A stretch of DNA of 64,000 bases, from assembly GCA_035293945.1 (NCBI GenBank), contig DATGLV010000022.1, positions 137,756 to 201,755 of the forward strand. The letters run 5' to 3'. Below are positions 9,815-18,061 of this stretch, piece by piece. Made by a program: the position numbers and the translations under genes. Numbering within the stretch: the first letter of the stretch is position 1; each line of letters opens with the position of its first letter. The notes beneath the pieces are model-generated. The model was not told where the DNA came from and made no database searches. It was given only the letters and a program-made list of their open reading frames with translations. The stretch comes from VAZQ01 sp035293945 (GTDB taxonomy: Bacteria > Pseudomonadota > Alphaproteobacteria > Rhizobiales > Xanthobacteraceae).

Positions 9815-10191
9815 ATTGCCCGATACGCGCGAGTTCCGGGAACAGCAGCAAGCCCGCGGCGACCACAGCGAGCGTCGCGACACCCCCAAGCACCACCGCC
9901 GGAACAGCGCCCAGCCAATCCGCGGTCAGTCCCGCACGGAATTGGCTAAGCTGAACGATCAGCCGGCGGTCATAACGATCCGCGACCTGGCCGGCGACAA
10001 GCATCAAGGACACCAGCGGAAGAAACTGCATCAAGCCGACCAGCCCGAGATCGAAGGGGCTGTCGGTCAGATTGTAGATCCTGCCAGCCGACCGCGAGCG
10101 ACTGCATCTGCACCGCGATGCTGGCGCAGACCCGCGAAAGCCGGAACAGAACGAAAGAGCGGTTCTGAAAGACGGTTGGCGGAGCGGACAC
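9815..10191 (-). pseudogene. Decayed MFS transporter (EntS-like family): frameshift plus large internal deletion
   Basis: Remnant of a 12-helix MFS exporter. The N-terminal frame from a GTG at 10191 reads FQNRSFVLFRL...QMQSLAVGWQ. It then needs a one-base shift near 10080 (an extra G/C) to continue as IYNLTDSPFDLGLVGLMQF and VADRYDRRLIVQL, the MFS helix-2 loop signature. Directly after that the sequence jumps to FRAGLTADWLGAVPAVVLGG and LLLFPELARI, which in intact relatives is the last helix. About 250 or more codons of the middle are therefore gone. It starts 2 bases after the stop of the DUF2147 gene and was probably once in its operon. Confidence 0.8.
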
Positions 10192-10192
10192 C

Positions 10193-10762
10193 TCAGCAGA
10201 CGGCGGGCTGCCTTCCCTTCGCGGCGGTGCCGGGGGCCCCGGGCTTCGGTGCGGTGAGCTTGAACCTGGCCATGATGGATGGATCAAGCTGCGCGTAGGC
10301 ACAATCGGGCAGCCGCTTCCAGTACTGGTTCATGCCGAGGGCGGAGATCAGAGCAAACCCCCGGACCGTCAGGTCTTGTCCGTCGGGGCTGAGGTGCATC
10401 TCGGCGCCCCACGTGCTGCCGTAGCGTGGATCGAGGATCGTTCCGCCTTCATAGTCGAGACCCTTGCGCATCATGCCCTTGATGATGGTCAAGCCGAGCC
10501 AAGGCTGATCCTTCTGGTCGCCGCTGCATTTGGTGCAGATCGGGTTCGGCGGGTCATCCGGCGTGAGAAACATTTTCACGATGGAGCCCTCGTAGACGCC
10601 GTTATGCTCTGTGATCAAAAACCAGCCTTGGCTCTTGCCCGACTCCGGATCGATCTGCTGCCACAGGCCGGCGGCGCTGGGTTCCTGCGCACCGACCGCA
10701 GGGGCGCCGAGGCACAGGATCGGCAGGACCGAGACGATAAGACCCGCAAGATACCGTAGCAT
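10193..10762 (-). CDS. DUF2147 family secreted protein
   Basis: A 189-residue protein with an N-terminal signal peptide (hydrophobic LIVSVLPILCLGAP, likely cleavage after VGA). The body resembles DUF2147: AAGLWQQIDPESGKSQGWFL near the N-terminus, then a CTKC pair and GTILDPRYGSTWGAEMHL. These are small periplasmic or surface proteins of unclear role with a lipocalin-like look. It stands alone upstream of the MFS remnant. Function is not known. Confidence 0.75.
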   Translation of the reverse strand: MLRYLAGLIVSVLPILCLGAPAVGAQEPSAAGLWQQIDPESGKSQGWFLITEHNGVYEGSIVKMFLTPDDPPNPICTKCSGDQKDQPWLGLTIIKGMMRKGLDYEGGTILDPRYGSTWGAEMHLSPDGQDLTVRGFALISALGMNQYWKRLPDCAYAQLDPSIMARFKLTAPKPGAPGTAAKGRQPAVC

Positions 10763-11230
10763 TGGAAAATCCTCTTGCCGTTCGGGGCCGGTTGTCGATC
10801 CCTGGTCGCTCCCGAATATGGTAATTTCGCGAAGCCCTTATGGCGCCGTTTATGGCACCGGCGGTTGGGGCGATGCAACCGGGATGCGGCGGACCGATTT
10901 AGCGGTGCTGGCCAGGCTCGTCCGCACGGATCGCCGAGCGCAGAGCTAGAGCAGAGCTAGAAATGCAGGAATTTTTTCGGAATCAGAAGAAACCGACGCA
11001 GACCAGCCCTGCGCGCACCGCTGGCGGGGCCGTCCCATACCGCCCGCTCCATCACAGGACGAAGCCAGGCCCGAACACAATGCTCGTGCCGGGCGCAGTG
11101 CAGCGCGGCCCACGGGTTAAAAACTTTCGCGAGGGTACAATTCCGCGATGAACTGCCGAACCGCGACCGTTCCGATCGAAGGTCTGAGCTTGGAACGGTC
11201 CCGGCTCGGAGGCCGGGGCACGATCGGTCG
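10763..11230. other. Intergenic region without a recognisable gene
   Basis: About 470 bases between the DUF2147 gene (start at 10762) and the end of the cytochrome c gene. Only short shadow frames occur. One perfect 9-base inverted repeat, GACCGTTCC (11165-11173) and GGAACGGTC (11192-11200), lies about 30 bases beyond the cytochrome c stop. It could be its transcription terminator, although no T-run follows. Confidence 0.5.
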
Positions 11231-12172
11231 CTATTGTGGATCGAGCGACGCGACGTAAGCCGCGATGTCAATCACGTCGTCGCCGGTCAGCTTCTCGACA
11301 ACGCCCTTCATGAGGGCCGCGTTAGGTCCGCCGCGAGCACCGGTCTGGAAGTAGTAGATCTGGCGCGCGATGTTGCCCGGCGAACGTCCGGCGATATTCG
11401 GCACGTCACCGAGGCCCTTGAGGCCGGCGCCGTGGCAGATCGCGCAGGGCAGCGTCTTGCCATTGCCGCCGGTCATTACGATAGCCTCGCCCTTGGCGAC
11501 GCTGCCGACCGGCACATAGGAGACGAAGCTCGCGCGCGGATTGCGCAGCTCGACCTGCTCCTTGTCCTCCGGCAATTCGATGATGCGGTTGCCGATCGGC
11601 TCCTTCTCGTTGCCGTCATATTGCAGGCGCCGTGTCCCCTCGAAATAGGACTTCGGCACGGTGTCGGTCTCGACCACGCGCGTCCAACGCTTCGGCTTGA
11701 GGCTGGAGAAGTAACTGGCGGCGTCGTTGATCTCCTCAGGCGTCAGGTCCTTGGCGAACTTGGTCATGGCGCCGGCGCCCTCGCCGCCGCGAACCCCGCT
11801 CTTGAAATCGGCAAGCTCGCGAATGATGTAGGCCGTGGTGAGACCGGCGACGCGTGAATTCTCAGGATGCCCCAATCCATGCGGCAGGTGGCAGCCGATG
11901 CAGGCGCGCACGTTCTTTCCATCGCCGTGCGCGACGATCTGCGGCATCGGCGGATGGTCCTGCGGGAACCAGTCCGGCGAATCCATCTGCGAGTTGATCT
12001 CCTTGCGGGTGTAGAACTTGGTGCTGTCCTTGGCCTGCAGCGGCTTGCCATCGTCAGGCTCTTTCGGCACGTTCGCCTGCTCCTTGGGCGGATAGGCCCA
12101 GTCCGGCCGGTCGGCAGCGCTCGCAAGCGACGGCAGCGATGCGAGCACCAAGGCCGCTATCAAGCTCCTCAT
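11231..12172 (-). CDS. Dihaem c-type cytochrome, secreted
   Basis: A 313-residue periplasmic electron-transfer protein. The ATG at 12172 gives a clear signal peptide (MRSLIAALVLASLPSLASAA), whereas longer frames do not. Two class I cytochrome c domains carry CIGCH (91-95) and CAICH (243-247) haem-attachment motifs. The likely distal Met ligands are the AGAMTKFAKDL and ALMKGVVEKL regions. The layout resembles the c4/c553-type dihaem cytochromes that shuttle electrons to terminal oxidases. No redox partner is adjacent. A perfect 16-base palindrome lies 36 bases upstream. Confidence 0.88.
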   Translation of the reverse strand: MRSLIAALVLASLPSLASAADRPDWAYPPKEQANVPKEPDDGKPLQAKDSTKFYTRKEINSQMDSPDWFPQDHPPMPQIVAHGDGKNVRACIGCHLPHGLGHPENSRVAGLTTAYIIRELADFKSGVRGGEGAGAMTKFAKDLTPEEINDAASYFSSLKPKRWTRVVETDTVPKSYFEGTRRLQYDGNEKEPIGNRIIELPEDKEQVELRNPRASFVSYVPVGSVAKGEAIVMTGGNGKTLPCAICHGAGLKGLGDVPNIAGRSPGNIARQIYYFQTGARGGPNAALMKGVVEKLTGDDVIDIAAYVASLDPQ

Positions 12173-12585
12173 TGCATTTCCCCATCTGTTTTGTGCGCCG
12201 AGCTGGCGCTTGTTCGAACAAGCAATTTTTTTGGCGCCGCAGGCTTGCAGCCCCAGAAGCAGAATGCCCCTTTTTTGCCATGACGCCAAGGCTTCCGGAG
12301 GCTCTCACTTGTCCCGGGCGCTAGTGCCGCACGGCCCGAACGGGCTGAAGCGTGCTCGCGAGACCGCTAAAGCCCCGTTCCACTCCAGAACCACAGCCCT
12401 ATCCATAGACCGGAACGGTCCAGGGTCAGCAGCGCACCGCAACCGTGCTGTGCTGCGCCCGGGACAGGCGGGAGGGCGCTTCTCGCGAATGCCGCAAATT
12501 GCTAGCATGCGCCTGCAACCATCAATAGTCACGGGAACATCGGTCCACGATCGTCCACTTCTCGATGGTCCAATGGGAGGCTTTC
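12173..12585. other. Divergent intergenic region (cytochrome c / MBL-fold hydrolase)
   Basis: About 410 bases holding the promoters of two divergent genes. Apart from the palindrome at 12208-12223 and a purine-rich ribosome binding site (GGGAGG, 12575-12580) before the hydrolase start, no gene, RNA or repeat is recognised. Confidence 0.5.
12208..12223. promoter_or_regulatory. Perfect 16-base palindrome upstream of the cytochrome c gene
   Basis: GCTTGTTCGAACAAGC is fully self-complementary and begins 36 bases upstream of the cytochrome c start codon. On the plus strand it is followed by AATTTTTTT, so it could also work as a short terminator for plus-strand transcripts. An operator is the more natural reading, because no plus-strand gene ends here. 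This is a pattern-based suggestion only. Confidence 0.4.
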
Positions 12586-13413
12586 ATGAAGCTCGCCGGT
12601 CTTTTGTCTACCGCGTCGCTTGCGGTGATCTTGTTTACTCAACCGAGTCTTGCTCAGACCAAGACCAATGTCGATAAAATGTATGTCATGAATTGCGGCG
12701 AAGGCGTCGGCCCCGACCAAGCGCGCTGGTCGCCCGGCGTCAATGTCGGCAAGCCGCTCGCGATCTCCGACAACTGCTACCTGATTCACCACACCACCCA
12801 GGGCTGGTTCCTGTGGGACACTGGCGTCGCCGAAGCGATTGCCGCTATGCCGGACGGCCAGAAGGGTCAGGGCGACGCGCCGTCCTGGAAGAAGCCGAAG
12901 ACGCTTGCTTCCCAACTCGCTGAGATCGGCGTCAAACCGTCCGACATCAAGAACATGGCGATCTCGCACACGCATCCGGACCACGCCGGCAATGTCGAGA
13001 TGTTCCCGCAGGCCATGCTGTACGTGCAGAAGGCCGAGTACGACTGGCCGTTGCCGAACGGCCAGCCGCGCTTCAATCCGGCCCATCCGGTGACCAAGCT
13101 CGAAGGCGATAAAGACGTGTTCGGCGATGGCAGCCTGGTGCTAATCTCGACCCCCGGACACACGCCGGGCCATCAATCCCTGATCGTCAAGCTGCCGAAG
13201 ACCGGCACCGTCGTGCTGAGCGGTGATGCGGTCCACTTCAAGGACAATTTCGACAATCGGCGCGTTCCGGCGGGCAACACCGACAAGGACCAGACGATCG
13301 CCTCGATGCAGAAGATCGCCGACGAGCTCGCCAAGGAGCAGGCAAAGCTCTGGATCAATCACGACAAGGTGCAGACCGACACCTTGAAGCACTCACCTGA
13401 GTTTTACGACTGA
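12586..13413 (+). CDS. Secreted metallo-beta-lactamase-fold hydrolase (AHL-lactonase-like)
   Basis: A 275-residue protein with a signal peptide ending near SLAQ. The zinc-binding signature HTHPDHAG is at residues 128-135; further ligands are the His in TPGHTPGHQSL and the Asp in LSGDAVHF. Overall order and length fit the N-acyl-homoserine lactonase-like branch of the MBL superfamily, but with an export signal, so the substrate is uncertain. The start at 12586 is chosen for its GGGAGG site 5 bases upstream; the longer frame lacks one. A rho-independent terminator follows at 13473-13514. Confidence 0.83.
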   Translation: MKLAGLLSTASLAVILFTQPSLAQTKTNVDKMYVMNCGEGVGPDQARWSPGVNVGKPLAISDNCYLIHHTTQGWFLWDTGVAEAIAAMPDGQKGQGDAPSWKKPKTLASQLAEIGVKPSDIKNMAISHTHPDHAGNVEMFPQAMLYVQKAEYDWPLPNGQPRFNPAHPVTKLEGDKDVFGDGSLVLISTPGHTPGHQSLIVKLPKTGTVVLSGDAVHFKDNFDNRRVPAGNTDKDQTIASMQKIADELAKEQAKLWINHDKVQTDTLKHSPEFYD

Positions 13414-13472
13414 TCTTCCGTCTCCTTCCCGCAAGCGCAGGAAGGCTGGTGAGAGACCCTCGTTTGTACCCG

Positions 13473-13514
13473 AACCCGGGAGTCCAGGACGGAATGGATT
13501 CCCGGGTTTTCTTT
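13473..13514 (+). terminator. Rho-independent terminator after the MBL-fold hydrolase gene
   Basis: Perfect 9-base stem AACCCGGGA (13473-13481) and TCCCGGGTT (13500-13508) with an 18-base loop, followed by TTTCTTT on the plus strand. It lies about 60 bases after the stop codon. Confidence 0.75.
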
Positions 13515-13793
13515 ATTCAGCCGGGCATCGTTCTACCGGCATTGATTCCATTCATGAAAAACAAGTTCGAACTGCCAAACCGGAGGTAGCTTAATACCCT
13601 CGACTCGTTTGCGCCGGAAGTATCCAAGTGGACGCCCGACCCACCACGATCCTGCAACCCAAACGGGTCGAATGACGCAATGGAGCGTTCGGCTCCCTGT
13701 TCTAACAGGCCCGAACAGGAGACTCGCCTTGGACTGCAGCCTTCTGGTGAGGCGCGATATGGGGAGACCGGCCCAGCGCCCGGTCGTGCGCAT

Positions 13794-13823
13794 GAAAAAA
13801 CCCGGCACGGTTTCCCGCCCGGG
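13794..13823 (-). terminator. Rho-independent terminator of the LysR gene (minus strand)
   Basis: Read on the minus strand, a CCCGG / CCGGG stem (13819-13823 and 13801-13805) ends in a run of six T (complement of 13795-13800). It lies about 90 bases beyond the stop of the LysR gene at 13915. An overlapping longer stem, GCGCCCGG/CCGGGCGC (13776-13783, 13819-13826), may strengthen it. Confidence 0.65.
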
Positions 13824-13914
13824 CGCAACTCACGAGTTTCAATTTCGACGGTAAACTGGTTTGCGCAGAGGGACAACATCTACCGGCAACCCTCAGACGC
13901 AGTGCTCGCCCTCC

Positions 13915-14808
13915 TCAGCGGCCCCTCGCCCCCTGCGTCAGCTGCTTGATCAACGCGGCTTGCGCAACACTCAAATGCCGGTCGCGATGGCGGACCAGCG
14001 TGAAGTCGCGCGGCGGCAGATCGATCGGGATCGCGCGTAGCTTTCCACTCGCAACCGCCGATGCCACCACATGCTCCGATATGATGGTCGCGCCGGCGCC
14101 GGCCTCGACGGCTTCGCGCACCGCTTCATTGACGGGCAGCACCAGAAAAATATTGAGCTCATCCATGCTGAGCCCAGCCCGCTGGGCCAGCTCCTCCAAC
14201 ACATGGCGGGTGCCGGAGCCTTCCTCGCGAATGACCCACGGAATAGCGGCAAGATCGAGACGACCGGGCTCTGATTCCGGTAGCGGCGGATAATTCGCGG
14301 CGACCACCAAGAGCGGGCGATCCTGATCTATCTGTCGCCGCAGCAAGGCGCGATGCCTGGTCGGCCCCTCGACCAGCCCGAGATTGACGGCGCCATCAAC
14401 CACCGCGGCCTCCACTTCGCGGGTATTGCCGATCACCACATCGAGCGTCACGCCCGGATGGGCCGCGCGGAATGCGCTCAAGCGCGCAGGCAGCCAGTAG
14501 CTTGCGATCGTCTGGCTCGCCGCCACCCCGACCGTACCGGTCGCTTCGCTCCCGCGATCCTCGAGAACGGAACGTGCAGCGACAACGCGATCGAGCACTG
14601 CGCGCGCGTGCGGCAGCAGTGCCCGCCCAGCCTCGGTCAAATGAATGCCGCGGCCGACCCGATCGAACAGCTTGGCGTCATAGCGCGCCTCCAGCGCAGC
14701 GATAGCTGCGGACGCCGCCGATTGAGTGATGCCGAGCTCCGCGGCCGCGCGCGTGACATGCGCCAAGTCGGCGACGGCAACAAAGATCCGTAGCTGCTCG
14801 AGGGTCAT
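13915..14808 (-). CDS. LysR-family regulator, divergent from the sulfite dehydrogenase operon
   Basis: A 297-residue LysR-type regulator. The winged HTH is at about residues 3-62 (QLRIFVAVADLAHVTRAAAELG, then TQSAASAAIAALEARY). The effector domain contains the usual EEGSGTRHVLEE segment. The N-terminus resembles the YeiE/CysB-like group, some members of which are known to respond to sulfite or sulfur status. It is transcribed divergently from soeABC with about 100 bases between, so it is the likely soe regulator. An inverted ATCAT...ATGAT with AATAATTCGTTTGAAT inside (14848-14874) is a candidate binding site. The effector is inferred, not seen. Confidence 0.88.
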   Translation of the reverse strand: MTLEQLRIFVAVADLAHVTRAAAELGITQSAASAAIAALEARYDAKLFDRVGRGIHLTEAGRALLPHARAVLDRVVAARSVLEDRGSEATGTVGVAASQTIASYWLPARLSAFRAAHPGVTLDVVIGNTREVEAAVVDGAVNLGLVEGPTRHRALLRRQIDQDRPLLVVAANYPPLPESEPGRLDLAAIPWVIREEGSGTRHVLEELAQRAGLSMDELNIFLVLPVNEAVREAVEAGAGATIISEHVVASAVASGKLRAIPIDLPPRDFTLVRHRDRHLSVAQAALIKQLTQGARGR

Positions 14809-14847
14809 GGGAAATTTTGCGGCAATTCATCAGCCAATTCGATCGGT

Positions 14848-14874
14848 ATCATAAGAATAATTCGTTTGAATGAT
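14848..14874. promoter_or_regulatory. Candidate LysR operator between lysR and the soe operon
   Basis: Inverted arms ATCAT (14848-14852) and ATGAT (14870-14874) flank a second inner repeat ATTC-N4-GAAT. Spacing fits the T-N11-A type boxes of LysR regulators, and the site lies 40-65 bases upstream of the lysR start in an AT-rich patch. Confidence 0.45.
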
Positions 14875-14906
14875 AGATCGAGTTCAAGAAAACTTTGTTC
14901 TCGTGA

Positions 14907-15113
14907 ATGCAGAGCTTGCCCATGCTTTCATCTCCGGATCGGCCCTCGCCAAGCAATTTCTTCGGTCTTGTGTTTCGTCGCCTCATTGCGCGCTGGCGGG
15001 AATGGACCGCTCCCGACCGCTATCGGCCTGAAAAGCACTACATGCGCGGGCCCGGGCCGAAGAACTTGGCGCGTGTCCGCAAGGTGCCCGGCAGCGATCC
15101 CAAACCCACATGA
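14907..15113 (+). CDS. Possible small protein translationally coupled to soeA
   Basis: A 68-codon frame (begins MQSLPMLSSPDRPSPSNFF, ends RVRKVPGSDPKPT) whose TGA overlaps the ATG of soeA in the ATGA arrangement seen between soeA and soeB. The product is basic with one amphipathic stretch (FFGLVFRRLIARWREW) and no recognised domain. No clear ribosome binding site is visible. It may be a real leader protein of the soe operon, or chance open frame in GC-rich DNA. Confidence 0.4.
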   Translation: MQSLPMLSSPDRPSPSNFFGLVFRRLIARWREWTAPDRYRPEKHYMRGPGPKNLARVRKVPGSDPKPT

Positions 15114-18061
15114 GCGGGCGATCCCCTGCCAATGCGGCGCCGACGCAGCGCCCGCTCCCCCACCCTAGCCCGGGATGGGAGGGAGCGCGGGACGATGACG
15201 GCTTCGACCTGTCGCCGCACATCTCCGACGCCGTGCACAAGACCACCTGTTATATGTGCGCCTGCCGCTGCGGGATCGAAGTCCACGTCAAGAATGATCA
15301 GGTCCGCTACATCCAGGGCAACCGCGATCACCCGGTCAACCGCGGGGTGATCTGCGGCAAGGGCAGCGCCGGCATCATGCAGCACTTGAGCCCGGCGCGG
15401 CTGCGCAAGCCGCTGCTGCGGACAGGGCCGCGCGGCGCAGGCGAGTTCCGCGAGATCGAATGGGACGAGGCCCTGTCGATCGCCACCGAGCGGCTCGCCC
15501 GCATCCGTGCGACTGATCCCAAACGGCTTGCCTTCTTTACCGGGCGCGACCAATCGCAATCGCTGACCGGCTGGTGGGCGGCGCAATTCGGCACCCCGAA
15601 CTATGCGGCGCATGGCGGCTTCTGCTCCGTCAACATGGCGGCCGCGGGCCTCACCACGATCGGCGGCTCGTTCTGGGAATTCGGCGAGCCCGACTGGGAG
15701 CACACTAAATATTTGCTGCTGTTCGGCGTCGCCGAGGATCACGATTCCAATCCGATCAAGATCGGGCTCGGACGACTCAAGGCACGCGGCACCAAGGTGG
15801 TGTCGATCAATCCTTGCCGTACCGGCTACAGTGCCATCGCCGATCAGTGGATCGGCATCCGCCCTGGCACGGATGGTCTGTTCGTGCTCGCCATCGTGCA
15901 TGAGCTGCTCAAGGCCGGGCGCATCGATCTCGATTATCTTGCGCGCTTCACCAACGCGGCTCACCTCATTATCCGCGAGGATGGCGCGGCGGATGACGGG
16001 CTCGTCCTGCGCGATGCGCAAGCGCGGCCGCTTGCTTGGGATCGCGTTCAAGCACACGAAGTCGAAGCCTGCGCGCGCGGCCTGAACCCGGCGCTGACCG
16101 GGCGCTATGTGGTCGGTGGACGCACCTGCGTGCCGGCGTTGCAGCTCATTGCCGAGCGCTATCTCGATGAAGCCTATTCGCCCGACGCGGTGGCGCGCCG
16201 TTGCGGTGTCAATGCCGCAACAATTCGCCAGATCGCCGCCGAGCTCGCGCATGTGGCATTCGAGCAGGCAATCGAGCTGCCGGTTGCGTGGACGGATTGC
16301 GCCGGCGAGCGCCACGCGAGCATGCGCGGACGGCCCGTGGCGATGCATGCGATGCGCGGCATCTCGGCCCATTCCAACGGCTTTCACACCTGCCGGGCCA
16401 TTCACTTGCTGCAAGTGCTGCTCGGCACCGTCGATACGCCCGGAGGATTTCGCTTCAAGCCGCCCTACCCCAAGCCGCCGCCGGGGGGCGCAAAGCCCGC
16501 CGGAAAGGGCGGTGGCCGACCCAACACGCCGCTCGGCGGTATGCCGCTCGGCATGGTGAGCGACCCGCAAGATCTGCTGGTCGATGCGGATGGCAAGCCC
16601 GAGCGCATCGATAAGGCCTATTCTTGGGAGGCGCCGTTCGCCGCGCATGGGCTCATGCACACGGTCATCGCCAATGCGGTGCGCGGCGATCCTTACCCGA
16701 TCGACACGCTCTTTCTCTACATGGCGAACATCGCCTGGAACTCGGCGATGAACACAACCGAAACCATCGCCAAGCTCACTGAACAAGACGCGAGCGGCGC
16801 CTACAAGATCCCGTTCATCATCTATTCCGACGCCTATTTTTCCGAGACGGTCGCGTACGCCGATTTGATTTTGCCGGACACCACCTATCTCGAGCGCCAC
16901 GACTGCATCAGCCTGCTCGATCGCCCGATCAGCCATGCGGACGGTCCGGGCGATGCGATTCGGATTCCGGTCGTGCCGCCCGATCGCGATGTGCGCCCGT
17001 TCCAGTCGGTGCTGCTCCACCTCGGCACGCGACTCGGCTTGCCCGGCATGGTGGATGCCGAGGGAAAGCCGAAATATCGCGACTATGCCGACTATATGGT
17101 GCGCCACGAGCGCTCGCCGGGCATCGGACCGCTCGCCGGCTGGCGCGGCACGGACGGCAGCGCGATCGGCAAAGGCGCGCCCAATCCGGATCAGCTTAAG
17201 CGGTACATCGCGAACGGCGGATTCTGGCACCATCAGCTCGCCGACGAGCAGAAGTACTACAAGATGGCGAACCGCTCCTATCTCGACTTCGTGGTCGCCA
17301 TGGGGTTCGTGGCGGAGCCGGCGCCGATCGTCTTCGAACTCTACGCCGAGCCGCTGCAGCGCTTTCGCCTGGCGGCGCGCGGGCACGGAACTGTGCTGCC
17401 GCCGGAGGGTGATCGCGCGCGGATTGCCTGCTATTTCGATCCGCTGCCGATCTGGTACGCGCCGCTCGAGGACTCGCACATCGATACCGACGCGTTTCCG
17501 CTCACCGCTGTCACGCAGCGGCCGATGCACATCTATCATTCCTGGGGTGGACAGAACGCCTGGCTGCGCCAGATCACAAGCCAGAACCATCTGTTCGTGC
17601 ACCGCGATGTGGCCGCGCTCCACGATCTCGCAGACGATGATTGGGTCGTGATCGAAAGCCCGCACGGCAGGGTCAAAGGACAGATCCGCATTGTCGAGGG
17701 CGTAAACCCGGACACGGTCTGGACCTGGAACGCGATCGCCAAGCGGCGCGGCGCCGCCATGCTCGACCATGATGCGACCGAGGCGACGCGCAGCTTCTTG
17801 CTCAACCATCTGATCGCTGACCTGATGCCGACCGACCAGCACGGCTGCCGGCGTTCCAATTCTGATCCGATCACCGGGCAGGCGGCCTGGTTCGATGTGC
17901 GCGTTCGCTTGCGCAAATGCACGCGCGCAGAAGCTGAGGATAAAGCCGCACATTTTCCCGCGCTGCCGGCGCCGCCCGGGCTTGTCCCCGCGCCGTCGCA
18001 CCTCGGCTTCGGCGCAGAGTTTCATCCGGCCCGCGCGGCAGCTCGGAGAGCGGCGCCATGA
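15110..18061 (+). CDS. soeA: SoeA-like molybdopterin subunit of sulfite dehydrogenase
   Basis: A 983-residue member of the DMSO-reductase family. The N-terminal [4Fe-4S] site is C47, C50, C54 and C82 (TTCYMCACRCG ... GVICGKG). The following segments (AFFTGRDQSQS, GTPNYAAHGGFCSVNM, LLFGVAEDHDSNP) match what I recall of cytoplasmic SoeA proteins, which oxidise sulfite to sulfate and pass electrons via SoeB and SoeC to quinone. No Tat signal is present, as expected for SoeA. Residues about 14-27 are encoded by a palindromic repeat (15151-15191) and look like an insertion. The stop overlaps the soeB start (ATGA). Confidence 0.8.
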   Translation: MSGRSPANAAPTQRPLPHPSPGWEGARDDDGFDLSPHISDAVHKTTCYMCACRCGIEVHVKNDQVRYIQGNRDHPVNRGVICGKGSAGIMQHLSPARLRKPLLRTGPRGAGEFREIEWDEALSIATERLARIRATDPKRLAFFTGRDQSQSLTGWWAAQFGTPNYAAHGGFCSVNMAAAGLTTIGGSFWEFGEPDWEHTKYLLLFGVAEDHDSNPIKIGLGRLKARGTKVVSINPCRTGYSAIADQWIGIRPGTDGLFVLAIVHELLKAGRIDLDYLARFTNAAHLIIREDGAADDGLVLRDAQARPLAWDRVQAHEVEACARGLNPALTGRYVVGGRTCVPALQLIAERYLDEAYSPDAVARRCGVNAATIRQIAAELAHVAFEQAIELPVAWTDCAGERHASMRGRPVAMHAMRGISAHSNGFHTCRAIHLLQVLLGTVDTPGGFRFKPPYPKPPPGGAKPAGKGGGRPNTPLGGMPLGMVSDPQDLLVDADGKPERIDKAYSWEAPFAAHGLMHTVIANAVRGDPYPIDTLFLYMANIAWNSAMNTTETIAKLTEQDASGAYKIPFIIYSDAYFSETVAYADLILPDTTYLERHDCISLLDRPISHADGPGDAIRIPVVPPDRDVRPFQSVLLHLGTRLGLPGMVDAEGKPKYRDYADYMVRHERSPGIGPLAGWRGTDGSAIGKGAPNPDQLKRYIANGGFWHHQLADEQKYYKMANRSYLDFVVAMGFVAEPAPIVFELYAEPLQRFRLAARGHGTVLPPEGDRARIACYFDPLPIWYAPLEDSHIDTDAFPLTAVTQRPMHIYHSWGGQNAWLRQITSQNHLFVHRDVAALHDLADDDWVVIESPHGRVKGQIRIVEGVNPDTVWTWNAIAKRRGAAMLDHDATEATRSFLLNHLIADLMPTDQHGCRRSNSDPITGQAAWFDVRVRLRKCTRAEAEDKAAHFPALPAPPGLVPAPSHLGFGAEFHPARAAARRAAP
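15151..15191. repeat. REP-like palindrome inside the 5' end of soeA
   Basis: Imperfect inverted repeat with arms CCCGCTCCC and GGGAGCGCGGG around CCACCCTAGCCCGGGATG. It resembles the C-rich/G-rich palindromes found elsewhere in this window between genes, but here it is read in frame and encodes a proline/glycine-rich stretch (LPHPSPGWEGA). Confidence 0.6.

Larger units (their letters stand above)
13414..13914. other. Intergenic region with a possible structured RNA (13690-13770)
   Basis: This 500-base gap has no convincing gene. Besides two terminators it contains a foldable block. A closing stem CGGCTCCC (13690-13697) with GGGGAGACCG (13761-13770, one bulge) encloses two hairpins: CTGTTC/GAACAG (13697-13718) and CGCCT/AGGCG (13725-13754). 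A competing stem GACCGG (13766-13771) / CCGGTC (13780-13785) would disrupt the closing stem. This looks like a three-way junction, perhaps a small RNA; strand and function are unknown. Confidence 0.35.

Noticed and set aside
13517..13949. Short frames on both strands in the gap after the MBL-fold hydrolase gene
   Set aside because: They overlap each other and two terminators, lack ribosome sites, and are better explained as chance frames over a foldable non-coding block.
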